A stretch of DNA of 11,534 bases from Pseudomonadota bacterium (GTDB lineage: Bacteria > Pseudomonadota > Gammaproteobacteria > GCA-001735895), in contig JACZQS010000041.1 in assembly GCA_022545625.1 (NCBI GenBank), positions 1 to 11,534 on the forward strand. The letters are read 5' to 3'. Below, piece after piece: positions 1 to 6,545 of this stretch. How positions within the stretch are numbered: position 1 is the first letter of the stretch; the number at the start of each line of letters is the position of its first letter. The translations under genes were made by a program, and so were the position numbers. The notes beneath the pieces are model-generated. The model did not search any database, was not told the origin of the DNA, and saw nothing but the letters and a program-made list of their open reading frames with translations.

Positions 1-196
1 TTCGCTGTTCGACCAGCAAACTGTAAAATGCCGACAGAATGGCAGAGGAAATAAAGTGACCAAATTTATCACCACCACCGAGATCTGGAACTGGTATTAA
101 AGACACGACCCCCAGCGCCAGCAATCCACTAAAGCCCAATAAAAACCAGAGCTTTGGCAGCTTTAATTCAAATTCAGTCTGAAGCCTGCCAGGCAT
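1..196 (-). CDS. VanZ-like membrane protein (3' part outside window)
   Basis: The first 65 residues are visible; the gene runs off the left edge of the window. After a short cytoplasmic lead there is a hydrophobic segment (about residues 17-36), then PVPDLGGGDKFGHF (residues 35-48). A proline-rich turn followed by DK-x-x-HF at the start of the next hydrophobic stretch is the usual signature of small VanZ-like inner-membrane proteins. VanZ itself gives low-level teicoplanin resistance, but most bacterial relatives have no known role. The ATG lies 5 nt after the uppP stop, so the gene is probably the last visible member of a midA-uppP-vanZ-like operon. No clear Shine-Dalgarno sequence precedes it, which fits translational coupling to uppP. 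The family call rests on the N-terminal third only. Confidence 0.65.
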   Translation of the reverse strand, partial: MPGRLQTEFELKLPKLWFLLGFSGLLALGVVSLIPVPDLGGGDKFGHFISSAILSAFYSLLVEQR

Positions 197-201
197 CGCG
201 A

Positions 202-999
202 TTAGACTAGCAGCGCAATCAATATAGCGCCTAGCAGCAAACGGTAAATCACGAACGGCAACATGCCGATTTTCTCGATCAACCCCAAAAACAGGTGTAT
301 ACAAATGCCCGCGCTCAGCGCTGATAACCCGAACGCGAAAAACAATGCGAGCCAGTCTATGGCATGCGATGCCTGTAATAATTCCAGCGTCTGCAAACTG
401 CCGCTGGCAATAATAATCGGTATCGACAACAGGAACGAATATCTCGCTGCCGCGCGGCGTGTCAACCCGAGCATCAGGCCTGCTGTGATCGTGATTCCAG
501 AGCGTGAAGTACCGGGAATTAACGCAAGCGCCTGAAAACAGCCGATGATGACGACATCAGATAACTTAAGCTGGGATTCGTTGCGAACCTTTGATTTGCC
601 CAGATCGGCTACCCACAACAGCAGGCCAAATACGATTGTTGCGATTGCAATGACCCAGGGAGAACGTAATTCGGTTTCAATAATATCTATAAATAGAAAG
701 CCGACTAAAACAGCCGGAATGGCACCGAGTATTACCCACCAGGCGAGCCGACTATCGGCAGTGATATCACCGCCTGCCAGGCTTCTGCCCCAGGCCAGCA
801 TCATTGCCGCCACCTCGTGGCGAAAATAAACCAGTACCGCAATCAATGAACCAAGATGTACCGCGACATCGAATACCAACCCCTGATCCGGCCATCCGAG
901 GGCCAGCGGTATCAGGATTAAATGCGCCGAGCTGGATACAGGCAGGAATTCGGTAAGGCCCTGCACAATCGCCAAAATAATAACCTGATCTATATCCAT
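202..999 (-). CDS. uppP: undecaprenyl-diphosphatase UppP (BacA)
   Basis: UppP is an integral inner-membrane phosphatase that turns undecaprenyl pyrophosphate into undecaprenyl phosphate, the lipid carrier for peptidoglycan and surface polysaccharide precursors; overproduction gives bacitracin resistance. The 265-residue length is normal. Both BacA signatures are present: QGLTEFLPVSSSAHL (residues 13-27), which contains the (E/Q)-x3-E motif as Q13 and E17 plus H26, and PGTSRSG (residues 162-168) with the catalytic arginine R167. Hydrophobic segments run through the whole protein, as expected for a polytopic enzyme. Its ATG lies 5 nt after the midA stop, and the VanZ-like gene starts 5 nt after its own stop, so the three are probably cotranscribed on the minus strand. 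I see no strong Shine-Dalgarno in front of the ATG. Confidence 0.95.
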   Translation of the reverse strand: MDIDQVIILAIVQGLTEFLPVSSSAHLILIPLALGWPDQGLVFDVAVHLGSLIAVLVYFRHEVAAMMLAWGRSLAGGDITADSRLAWWVILGAIPAVLVGFLFIDIIETELRSPWVIAIATIVFGLLLWVADLGKSKVRNESQLKLSDVVIIGCFQALALIPGTSRSGITITAGLMLGLTRRAAARYSFLLSIPIIIASGSLQTLELLQASHAIDWLALFFAFGLSALSAGICIHLFLGLIEKIGMLPFVIYRLLLGAILIALLV

Positions 1000-1004
1000 A
1001 AAGT

Positions 1005-2177
1005 CTATCGTCCCGCAGTCAGGGCTGGGATGTCGATATCGAGATTTCTGTGTATTCCAATCACCTTGAACCTTTCACACATCTCTGTGGGCATAGTTAA
1101 AGTTTTTATTTGCTGCGAGAACCCCAGCCGACTCTTTGTATCCTTATCGGCTAGCGGACGCTCTGCTTCTTCTAGCAGGCCGCCAGCCAGCAGGAACTGA
1201 CCTTGCGTCGTATAACCACAAATTTCGAAATCGCAATCGATGGCAGCATCTGCAAAGGCATCAAAATCAACCGAAGCGGAGATGTCCTGCAATCCGGGAT
1301 AAACCAGCGGATCTGCGTGGCTGCGATGATGATAGTGACAAATCAGGGTTCCACTGCACCGCTCGGGACGATAATAATCCGCCTGCTCGTAACCATAGTC
1401 GATCATTAATATGACAGCCTGTTCGCAACATTCTCGCAAGGCGTTAAGCCAGGGACGGAAATTCAGGTTCACTTCGGTCGTGTACCCCGCGGGCAATAGC
1501 CCCCGAGTAGCCTCAATATGGCTTATAGCTGATACGGCTTCGCTGTCATCGGTTAAGCGACACCAGTTAAATCTGGTGCCGTCAAACACCACTCCAAGCT
1601 CGAACCATTGCTGATCCTTTGACACCAGGTGCACCGGCATCGCATCCAGTACCTCGTTGCCGAGTACTACTCCACTGAATTCCACCGGTAACTGGTCGAG
1701 CCAGCGCACCCGCTGAAAAACTTCCCCCGGCAGGCACGACTGCAGATATTCCTGTTGGCGCAGACGCAGGTCAGCGCTCAGTTCGATGATGCTATAGGTG
1801 CAGGACTGGTTAAGTCGGGTCAAAATCTGCTGACACAATCGCCCGCTACCGGCACCGAACTCGAGTATGTTTCGCGCAGCGCCCTGTTCGAATATCAACT
1901 CGCATTGTCTGGCCAGGGTGCTACCAAACAGGGCCGAAATTTCGGGGGCGGTAACAAAATCACCCCCGGCGCCGAATTTGCTCAGCCCAGCGCTGTAATA
2001 TCCCAGGCCCGGTTGATACATCACGAACTGCATATAATCACGGAATGAAATAATCCCGCCATGCTGCTCGATTTCGGCAATCAGAAATTCCACCAGCCGA
2101 TTGCTATGCGCAATTTCACCCGCAGCTGGCCGCGGCAATTGCGCTAGCGTCTGCCTTTCAGAATGATATGATGACAT
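1005..2177 (-). CDS. midA: MidA/NDUFAF7-family SAM-dependent methyltransferase
   Basis: This 390-residue protein belongs to the MidA family (formerly DUF185, COG1565). Family marks are GGDFVTAPEIS (residues 71-81), the SAM-binding glycine loop LEFGAGSGRL (105-114), an acidic residue after the next strand (E132 in IIELSADLR), NEVLDAMPV (174-182), and a C-terminal block with GTLICHYHHRSH and PGLQDISASVDF. The mitochondrial homologue NDUFAF7 symmetrically dimethylates an arginine of the complex I subunit NDUFS2. By analogy the bacterial protein may modify NuoD or a related target, but that is inference. It starts 33 nt from the divergent pteridine reductase gene and is the first gene of the midA-uppP-VanZ-like group. 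No convincing Shine-Dalgarno is visible before its ATG. Family assignment is secure; substrate is not. Confidence 0.88.
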   Translation of the reverse strand: MSSYHSERQTLAQLPRPAAGEIAHSNRLVEFLIAEIEQHGGIISFRDYMQFVMYQPGLGYYSAGLSKFGAGGDFVTAPEISALFGSTLARQCELIFEQGAARNILEFGAGSGRLCQQILTRLNQSCTYSIIELSADLRLRQQEYLQSCLPGEVFQRVRWLDQLPVEFSGVVLGNEVLDAMPVHLVSKDQQWFELGVVFDGTRFNWCRLTDDSEAVSAISHIEATRGLLPAGYTTEVNLNFRPWLNALRECCEQAVILMIDYGYEQADYYRPERCSGTLICHYHHRSHADPLVYPGLQDISASVDFDAFADAAIDCDFEICGYTTQGQFLLAGGLLEEAERPLADKDTKSRLGFSQQIKTLTMPTEMCERFKVIGIHRNLDIDIPALTAGR

Positions 2178-2181
2178 TTAT

Positions 2182-2187
2182 TAAAAT
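2182..2187 (+). promoter_or_regulatory. possible -10 box of the pteridine reductase gene
   Basis: The 33-nt divergent gap between midA and the pteridine reductase gene contains TAAAAT, five of six matches to the sigma70 -10 consensus. A start site about 7 nt downstream would give a leader of under 20 nt. I find no good -35 hexamer at 16-18 nt, so the call is weak. The gap is AT-rich on the midA side and could serve both directions. Confidence 0.25.
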
Positions 2188-2210
2188 TACCCGAATCCTA
2201 CTACGCCGCC

Positions 2211-2954
2211 ATGTTGCTTGATGGAAAAACCGCTCTGGTTACTGGTGCAGCCAATCGACTAGGCGCACAAATCGCTCGAACTCTACATCAAAACGGAGCA
2301 AATCCCATCATCCATTACCGCGAGTCTACCGCCAGCGCGAGGGATCTTGAGCAACAATTGAACGCTCTGCGGGTCGATTCTGCCAGTTGCCTGCAGGCCG
2401 ATCTGAGCGATCTCGATGCTATTACCACGCTGTCTCAAAAATCTGCGGAGATTTACTCCGGTATCGATGTCCTGATTAACAATGCCTCAAGCTTTTACCC
2501 CACCCCGATCGACAAATTTACCGATAATGACTGGCAGGATCTGATAGGTAGTAACTTGAAAGCACCCCTGTTTTTGTCCAGAGCCTGCTATCCGTATTTG
2601 CGCAAAGCCACCGGTGTGATCATCAACATGCTCGATATTTATGCGTCGCTACCGTTAAAAAACCATACCCTGTACTGCTGTGCTAAAGCGGGGAATCAGA
2701 TGCTGGTAAAATCGCTGGCACTGGAAATGGCGCCAGAGGTTCGTGTCAACGGAATAGCACCCGGAGCGATGCTTTGGCCCGATAACAGCGATGCCGTGCA
2801 ACCTGACTACCAAAAAGCTATCCTCGAAAAAATCCCGTTACAACGAACCGGCAGCCCCGAGTCGATTGCGCAGACCGTAATGTTTTTGCTGGGTAACGAT
2901 TATATCACCGGTGAAGTCATACGCGTCGATGGCGGACGATTGCTGCAACCATAA
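2211..2954 (+). CDS. pteridine reductase (FolM/PTR1-like SDR)
   Basis: A 247-residue short-chain dehydrogenase/reductase. The NADP(H)-binding loop TGAANRLG (residues 11-18) lies near the N terminus, followed by the HYRES segment (35-39) that in pteridine reductases and FolM contacts the cofactor phosphate. NNAS is at 90-93. The catalytic part reads NMLDIYASLPL and then YCCAK: aspartate 142 replaces the usual SDR serine, with Tyr155 and Lys159 (YxxxK). The D-to-Y distance of 13 residues equals that of Leishmania PTR1 (Asp181/Tyr194). Expected activity is NADPH reduction of dihydropterins (dihydromonapterin or dihydrobiopterin) and perhaps dihydrofolate. The nearby folB and folK support a pterin role. 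It is followed 11 nt later by hisC, probably in one transcript. No clear Shine-Dalgarno precedes the ATG. FolM-type is preferred over a generic SDR; the exact pterin substrate is unknown. Confidence 0.85.
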   Translation: MLLDGKTALVTGAANRLGAQIARTLHQNGANPIIHYRESTASARDLEQQLNALRVDSASCLQADLSDLDAITTLSQKSAEIYSGIDVLINNASSFYPTPIDKFTDNDWQDLIGSNLKAPLFLSRACYPYLRKATGVIINMLDIYASLPLKNHTLYCCAKAGNQMLVKSLALEMAPEVRVNGIAPGAMLWPDNSDAVQPDYQKAILEKIPLQRTGSPESIAQTVMFLLGNDYITGEVIRVDGGRLLQP

Positions 2955-2965
2955 AAGAGACAGGT

Positions 2966-4045
2966 ATGAGCAAATACTGGACTGAACTAGTGGGCCAGCT
3001 CGAGCCCTATATACCGGGCGAGCAACCGCAGGACCTGCAAATCATTAAACTCAATACCAATGAAAATCCTTACCCACCCTCGGCCGACGTGGCAAAGGCG
3101 GTCAAGACCTTTCCGCATGACAGTCTCAGGCTTTATCCCGATCCTGAATCAAGCGCGTTGACACAGGCGCTCGCAGCTTACCATGGTCTCGATACCAGCC
3201 AGTTATTCGTCGGCAATGGTTCCGACGAAGTACTTGCACATTGCTTCCAGACATTTTTCAAAAATCAAAAACCGATACTGTTTGCCGATATCAGCTACAG
3301 TTTTTATCCGGTGTACAGTGCCCTGTACCAGATCGACTATCGAACGGTGGCGCTGAATGATGCATTTGGCATTGATCCCGCAGCCTACCGTCAGCCAAAC
3401 GGCGGCATTATTATTCCTAATCCCAATGCGCCGACCGGCATCGCGATGACACTCGATACGATCAGGGAACTGTTAAATGACAACGATTCACTGGTGATTA
3501 TTGACGAAGCCTATGTCGATTTTGGCGCCGATTCTGCAGTCGAGCTGATATTGGACTACGCTAACCTGCTGGTGGTACGGACCTTCTCAAAATCTCGCAG
3601 TCTCGCTGGTCTTCGACTCGGCTATGCGCTGGGGCAGTCGGCATTGATCGAAGGCCTGAATCGGGTTAAGAATTCGTTCAATTCGTATCCGATCGGCCGC
3701 CTGACAAGCGTTGCAGCAATCGCTTCACTGGATGATGAAAATTATTTTCAACGATGCCGGAGCAGGATAATCGCCACGCGTACCTGGCTCAACGATGAGC
3801 TGGTTAACCTCGGATTTGAGGTATTACCATCCAGTAGTAATTTTCTGTTCGTACAACATAGTTCGCATCCGGCTTCCGATCTGTATCTCGAACTAAAAAA
3901 AGCCGGTATCCTGGTACGACATTTTAATTCAGCGCGGATCAATAATTACCTGCGCATCTCAATTGGCTCCGAGGAAGAATGTGTGGCGTTAATAAGCGCC
4001 TTGGAGCAACTGCTTAATCCAGTGCCAACTCAAATACCTCGGTAG
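2966..4045 (+). CDS. hisC: histidinol-phosphate aminotransferase
   Basis: A 359-residue PLP-dependent class I/II aminotransferase of the HisC group, normal in length. Visible marks in order are KLNTNENPYPPS (residues 28-39), YPDP (57-60), VGNGSDEVL (82-90), PNPNAPTG (151-158), DEAYVDFG (180-187), the Schiff-base lysine K209 in RTFSKSRSLAGLRLGY (205-220), and the C-terminal arginine region LRISIGS (329-335). HisC swaps the amino group between imidazole acetol phosphate and glutamate in histidine synthesis, and some HisC enzymes also act on aromatic amino acids. No other his genes are in the window, so this may be the only copy placed away from the his operon, or a second copy of broader specificity. 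It follows the pteridine reductase by 11 nt. Its last 32 nt, stop codon included, overlap the 3' end of the convergent folK gene. Confidence 0.9.
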   Translation: MSKYWTELVGQLEPYIPGEQPQDLQIIKLNTNENPYPPSADVAKAVKTFPHDSLRLYPDPESSALTQALAAYHGLDTSQLFVGNGSDEVLAHCFQTFFKNQKPILFADISYSFYPVYSALYQIDYRTVALNDAFGIDPAAYRQPNGGIIIPNPNAPTGIAMTLDTIRELLNDNDSLVIIDEAYVDFGADSAVELILDYANLLVVRTFSKSRSLAGLRLGYALGQSALIEGLNRVKNSFNSYPIGRLTSVAAIASLDDENYFQRCRSRIIATRTWLNDELVNLGFEVLPSSSNFLFVQHSSHPASDLYLELKKAGILVRHFNSARINNYLRISIGSEEECVALISALEQLLNPVPTQIPR

Positions 4046-4508
4046 AAATTGCATCCGGCTCCATCTCCGCCCACAATTCAGCATAACTCCGCTTCAACAC
4101 CGGGTGTAGTATCCCTGCGGCAATATCTTGCAGGGGGCGCAGCACAAATGCATTCTGAAGTATTTCCTTGCGTGGAATCTGTAACCCCGGCTCATCAATC
4201 TGAAGATCGTCATAGGTCAGAATATCCAGATCGATGGATCGATGCGAGAACCGGGGTAAATTTCGGTCCCTACCCTGGCGGTCTTCGATAACACGCAACT
4301 CTAGCACTACATCGCGAACCGGTTTCCTGGTATCGAAACTGACTACCAGGTTCAAAAAATCGCCCCCATCGAAACCGATTGCCTCCGATTCATACACCGG
4401 TGAAAGTTGTAGATCGCCAAACACCCGGCGCAATTCCCTGATCGCGAATATGATGTTTTTTTCACGATCAACATTACTCCCCAGGCCGATTAAAACCCTG
4501 GCCGTCAT
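4014..4508 (-). CDS. folK: 2-amino-4-hydroxy-6-hydroxymethyldihydropteridine diphosphokinase (HPPK)
   Basis: FolK transfers pyrophosphate from ATP to 6-hydroxymethyl-7,8-dihydropterin, the step before dihydropteroate synthase in folate synthesis. The 164-residue protein has the N-terminal GLGSN (residues 8-12), the substrate-pocket segment FLNLVV (51-56), the ATP-binding RxxxxxxxxxR stretch from R80 to R90, and the HRSIDLDIL signature (89-97), where D93 and D95 correspond to the two magnesium-binding aspartates. IPR followed by NAFVLRPL (119-126) completes the family pattern. The start codon overlaps the folB stop in an ATGA sequence, so translation is probably coupled to folB. The 3' end overlaps that of hisC by 32 nt on the opposite strand. 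No intrinsic terminator is visible at the convergent junction. Confidence 0.93.
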   Translation of the reverse strand: MTARVLIGLGSNVDREKNIIFAIRELRRVFGDLQLSPVYESEAIGFDGGDFLNLVVSFDTRKPVRDVVLELRVIEDRQGRDRNLPRFSHRSIDLDILTYDDLQIDEPGLQIPRKEILQNAFVLRPLQDIAAGILHPVLKRSYAELWAEMEPDAISTEVFELALD

Positions 4509-4864
4509 GCTGGCTTTTGTCCTCTTTCGATCATCACACCGACCGATTTTGATCCTCGAACAGCCCCGGGTTTATTGAGGGTTAATCGCACCCAGGGTAC
4601 ATTAAATTCTTCAAGAATAATCTCACAAATCTTTTCCGCCAACGCCTCTACTAGCTCGAATTCGCTTTGCTCGACAAACGCAATCAGTCGCTTGGCAACC
4701 GTCTTGTAACTCAGCGTGTCATCAATATTATCGCTATCGGCAGCTTTTTTAATATCGCTTGCCATATCTATATCGAGGCTGATGATTTGCCTCACCTTTC
4801 TTTCCCAGTCATAGATTCCGATGACGGTTTCGATCTGCAGATCACGAATGAAGACGATATCCAT
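4505..4864 (-). CDS. folB: dihydroneopterin aldolase
   Basis: FolB cleaves 7,8-dihydroneopterin to 6-hydroxymethyl-7,8-dihydropterin and glycolaldehyde, giving the substrate of FolK; many members also epimerise to dihydromonapterin. The 119-residue protein is normal in length. Marks are TVIGIYDWER (residues 13-22) with E21, DDTLSYKTV (48-56) with Y53, LVEALAEKI (71-79) with the pterin-binding glutamate E73, and LNKPGAVRG (96-104) with the catalytic lysine K98. It is the first gene of a folB-folK pair, linked by a 4-nt ATGA overlap. The 179-nt gap upstream separates it from the divergent rpmB. I could not find a convincing sigma70 promoter there on the minus strand, though a small inverted repeat lies in the presumed leader (4895-4914). 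The Shine-Dalgarno is weak (GGGA well upstream). Confidence 0.93.
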   Translation of the reverse strand: MDIVFIRDLQIETVIGIYDWERKVRQIISLDIDMASDIKKAADSDNIDDTLSYKTVAKRLIAFVEQSEFELVEALAEKICEIILEEFNVPWVRLTLNKPGAVRGSKSVGVMIERGQKPA

Positions 4865-4894
4865 TTATAGCTTTTCCCGGGGGTTCACTAGATT

Positions 4895-4914
4895 CCCGCA
4901 TGTTAGCTTGCGGG
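4895..4914. repeat. inverted repeat in the folB-rpmB divergent gap
   Basis: CCCGCA and TGCGGG form a perfect 6-bp inverted repeat around an 8-nt loop, about 30 nt upstream of the folB ATG. There is no U-tract on either side, so it is not an intrinsic terminator. It could be a hairpin in the folB leader or an operator; it may also be chance, since a 6-bp stem is short. Confidence 0.3.
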
Positions 4915-4971
4915 GCCCTGAAAAGGAATCAACACTAGCGATAAAAGCCAGTTAAATAGCCGGTGATCCTC

Positions 4972-5000
4972 TTGAATACTGGTATTGGTTCTGGTAGAGT
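4972..5000 (+). promoter_or_regulatory. predicted sigma70 promoter of rpmB-rpmG
   Basis: TTGAAT (4972-4977) and TAGAGT (4995-5000) are separated by exactly 17 nt, and the -10 box has an extended TG-n element (TG at 4992-4993). Just downstream lies a GC-rich stretch, TCGCGCCCTC (5001-5010), the kind of discriminator seen at ribosomal promoters that ppGpp and DksA repress. A start near 5007 would give a leader of roughly 37 nt before the rpmB ATG. A perfect 5-bp inverted repeat (4975-4986) overlaps the -35 box and spacer. Confidence 0.7.
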
Positions 5001-5043
5001 TCGCGCCCTCTAGAACCTCTCGCTTCAATCCACGGAGTTCACC

Positions 5044-5280
5044 ATGTCCCGGGTATGCCAAGTCACAGGTAAAAAACCTGTTGCCGGAAACAACGTATCG
5101 CACGCGAACAATAGGACGCGCCGTCGTTTTCTACCTAACCTGCATACCCACAAATTCTGGGTAGAGTCGGAGAATCGTTGGGTTAAATTACGCGTCTCCT
5201 CCAAGGGCATGCGTATCATCGACAAGAACGGCATCGATACTGTGATCGCCGATATGCGCAGCCGCGGGCTAAAGTGTTAG
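5044..5280 (+). CDS. rpmB: 50S ribosomal protein L28
   Basis: This 78-residue protein matches bacterial L28 along its length: MSRVCQVTGKKP at the N terminus, NNVSHANN, RRRFLPNLHTHKFWVES (residues 27-43), and GMRIIDKNGIDTV in the C-terminal half. Length and sequence closely follow the E. coli protein. It is a structural protein of the large ribosomal subunit. GGAG (5034-5037) sits 6 nt before the ATG, a good Shine-Dalgarno that settles the start. rpmG follows after 10 nt, and the rpmG Shine-Dalgarno overlaps the rpmB stop codon, as expected for a coexpressed pair. Confidence 0.97.
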   Translation: MSRVCQVTGKKPVAGNNVSHANNRTRRRFLPNLHTHKFWVESENRWVKLRVSSKGMRIIDKNGIDTVIADMRSRGLKC

Positions 5281-5283
5281 GAG
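5279..5283 (+). promoter_or_regulatory. rpmG ribosome binding site overlapping the rpmB stop
   Basis: AGGAG begins inside the rpmB TAG stop codon and ends 7 nt before the rpmG ATG. It fixes the rpmG start and means ribosomes ending rpmB translation sit on the rpmG initiation region, which helps keep L28 and L33 output matched. Confidence 0.75.
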
Positions 5284-5290
5284 CAAAATA

Positions 5291-5446
5291 ATGAGAGATT
5301 TAATCAAACTGGTATCCACCGCGGGCACCGGCCATTACTACACGACCGATAAGAATAAAAAAAATACACCGGACAAGCTGGTATTCAGAAAATACGACCC
5401 TGTGGTGCGCAAACACGTCGAATACAAGGAAGCCAAGATCAAGTAG
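5291..5446 (+). CDS. rpmG: 50S ribosomal protein L33 (zinc-free form)
   Basis: A 51-residue protein that matches L33: IKLVSTAGTGHYYTT (residues 5-19), KNKKNTPDKL, and the C-terminal block KYDPVVRKHVEYKEAKIK (34-51), nearly identical to E. coli L33. It has no cysteines, so it is the C-minus form that does not bind zinc. Organisms with both forms use this type under zinc limitation, while many gammaproteobacteria have it as their only L33. It is a few residues shorter at the N terminus than E. coli L33. It starts 10 nt after rpmB and is followed by an intrinsic terminator at 5472-5495. In E. coli rpmB-rpmG is followed directly by mutM; here five genes lie between. Confidence 0.96.
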   Translation: MRDLIKLVSTAGTGHYYTTDKNKKNTPDKLVFRKYDPVVRKHVEYKEAKIK

Positions 5447-5471
5447 ACGAAGCCAGTAACCCGATATATTT

Positions 5472-5495
5472 AAACCGGCCCGCGCCGGTTTTTTT
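5472..5495 (+). terminator. intrinsic terminator after rpmG
   Basis: AAACCGGC and GCCGGTTT form a perfect 8-bp stem around a 4-nt CCGC loop, running straight into a T-tract that ends at 5495. This is a textbook rho-independent terminator, 25 nt after the rpmG stop. It should separate the ribosomal pair from the ABC-mutM group, although partial read-through is possible. Confidence 0.9.
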
Positions 5496-5521
5496 AACTG
5501 TCCGCATCAATATCAAACTTT

Positions 5522-5560
5522 TTGAGTTAGGCTTTAAAAGCAGCGATATATCCGTATCAT
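5522..5560 (+). promoter_or_regulatory. possible promoter of the ABC transporter-mutM group
   Basis: The gap after the rpmG terminator should hold the promoter of the next gene group. Candidates are TTGAGT (5522-5527) as -35, with GATATA (17-nt spacing) or TATATC (19-nt spacing) as -10. TATCAT (5555-5560) matches the -10 consensus at five of six positions but has no good -35 at the right distance. No single choice is convincing. Confidence 0.3.
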
Positions 5561-5588
5561 TAACCCGCCCCAACAATCAGACCCAAAT

Positions 5589-6545
5589 ATGGATTCGACG
5601 GCCCTAGTCGCGGTAGAAAACCTGTCCCGTTACTACCAGAAAAATTGTGCAATCGACCAGTTGAGTTTTTCTCTACAGGCGGGTGAAGTGCTGGGGTTTC
5701 TCGGTCCCAATGGCGCCGGCAAATCAACTACCATGCAGGTTATTACCGGCAATCTCGCACCTAGTGAGGGTCGTGTGATAATAAACGGGTTTGATATTAT
5801 CGAATCCCCTCGCCAGGCTAAGCAGCATATCGGTTACCTGCCAGAACATCCCCCGATTTACCGCGAGGCGACGGTCGATGAGTATCTTAAATACTGTGCA
5901 AAATTGCGTCGTGTCGAGCACGGATCTATAGCCAACGCGATGGAAGAGTCCAAATCCCACTGCGGACTGAACGAGGTTGGACATCGCCTGATCGCCAATT
6001 TATCGAAGGGATACCAGCAACGCGTCGGTATCGCACAGGCCATCATCCACAATCCAGCCGTGGTAATCCTCGACGAACCAACAGTAGGACTCGACCCTAT
6101 TCAAATTAGGGAAATTCGCAGCCTGATCAAAACCCTGGGTGCCGAACGTAGCGTTATTCTATCGACCCATATTCTCTCCGAAGTGCAGGCCTCCTGTGAC
6201 CGGGTGTTGATTATTCGCGAAGGTAAACTGATATACAGCGCTTCCATCGAGACACTCAAAAATTATCGAAATAAGCACAGTATCACGGCGGCCTTTAACA
6301 ACCCTCCTCCCATAGAACAGCTAGAGGCGATCGGTCTGATTGAACAGGTTGAAAGTATTGATAACAATCGATTTCGGCTGAGTTTTAATTCAGATTCACC
6401 GGCAGAGTCGTTAGTCCAGGTGTCGGTAGAAAAGAAATGGGGATTATTCGAACTGGTACCCGACCATGCTTCACTGGAAGACCTGTTCATTGAACTAACC
6501 CAGGATGAAAACGCTGGTGTCGATAGTGCAGAGGCCGAGGGATGA
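5589..6545 (+). CDS. ABC transporter ATP-binding protein (GldA/NatA-like)
   Basis: A 318-residue cytoplasmic ATPase with all nucleotide-binding motifs: Walker A GPNGAGKST (residues 39-47), a Q-loop region reading GYLPEHPP (82-89) with glutamate at the usual glutamine position as is common in this subgroup, signature LSKGYQQRVG (138-147), Walker B VVILDEP (158-164), D-loop GLDP (167-170) and switch histidine H194 in STHIL. Residues from about 225 onward form a C-terminal extension typical of ABC-2 exporter ATPases. The partner permease starts inside the stop codon (ATGA overlap), and GldG-like and DUF4340 genes follow, the recognised set of the GldA/GldFG-type transporter. Bacteroidetes use GldA for gliding, but proteobacterial versions have no settled function. 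No Shine-Dalgarno is visible before the ATG, and no alternative start fits better. Confidence 0.9.
   Translation: MDSTALVAVENLSRYYQKNCAIDQLSFSLQAGEVLGFLGPNGAGKSTTMQVITGNLAPSEGRVIINGFDIIESPRQAKQHIGYLPEHPPIYREATVDEYLKYCAKLRRVEHGSIANAMEESKSHCGLNEVGHRLIANLSKGYQQRVGIAQAIIHNPAVVILDEPTVGLDPIQIREIRSLIKTLGAERSVILSTHILSEVQASCDRVLIIREGKLIYSASIETLKNYRNKHSITAAFNNPPPIEQLEAIGLIEQVESIDNNRFRLSFNSDSPAESLVQVSVEKKWGLFELVPDHASLEDLFIELTQDENAGVDSAEAEG

Noticed and set aside
4865..4971. A sigma70 promoter for folB on the minus strand
   Set aside because: TTGATT and TAGTGT hexamers occur but never with a partner at 16-18 nt, so no site could be supported.
4903..5234. Minus-strand open frames across the rpmB promoter and gene
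   Set aside because: They are shadows of rpmB and its promoter, with no family resemblance or ribosome binding site.
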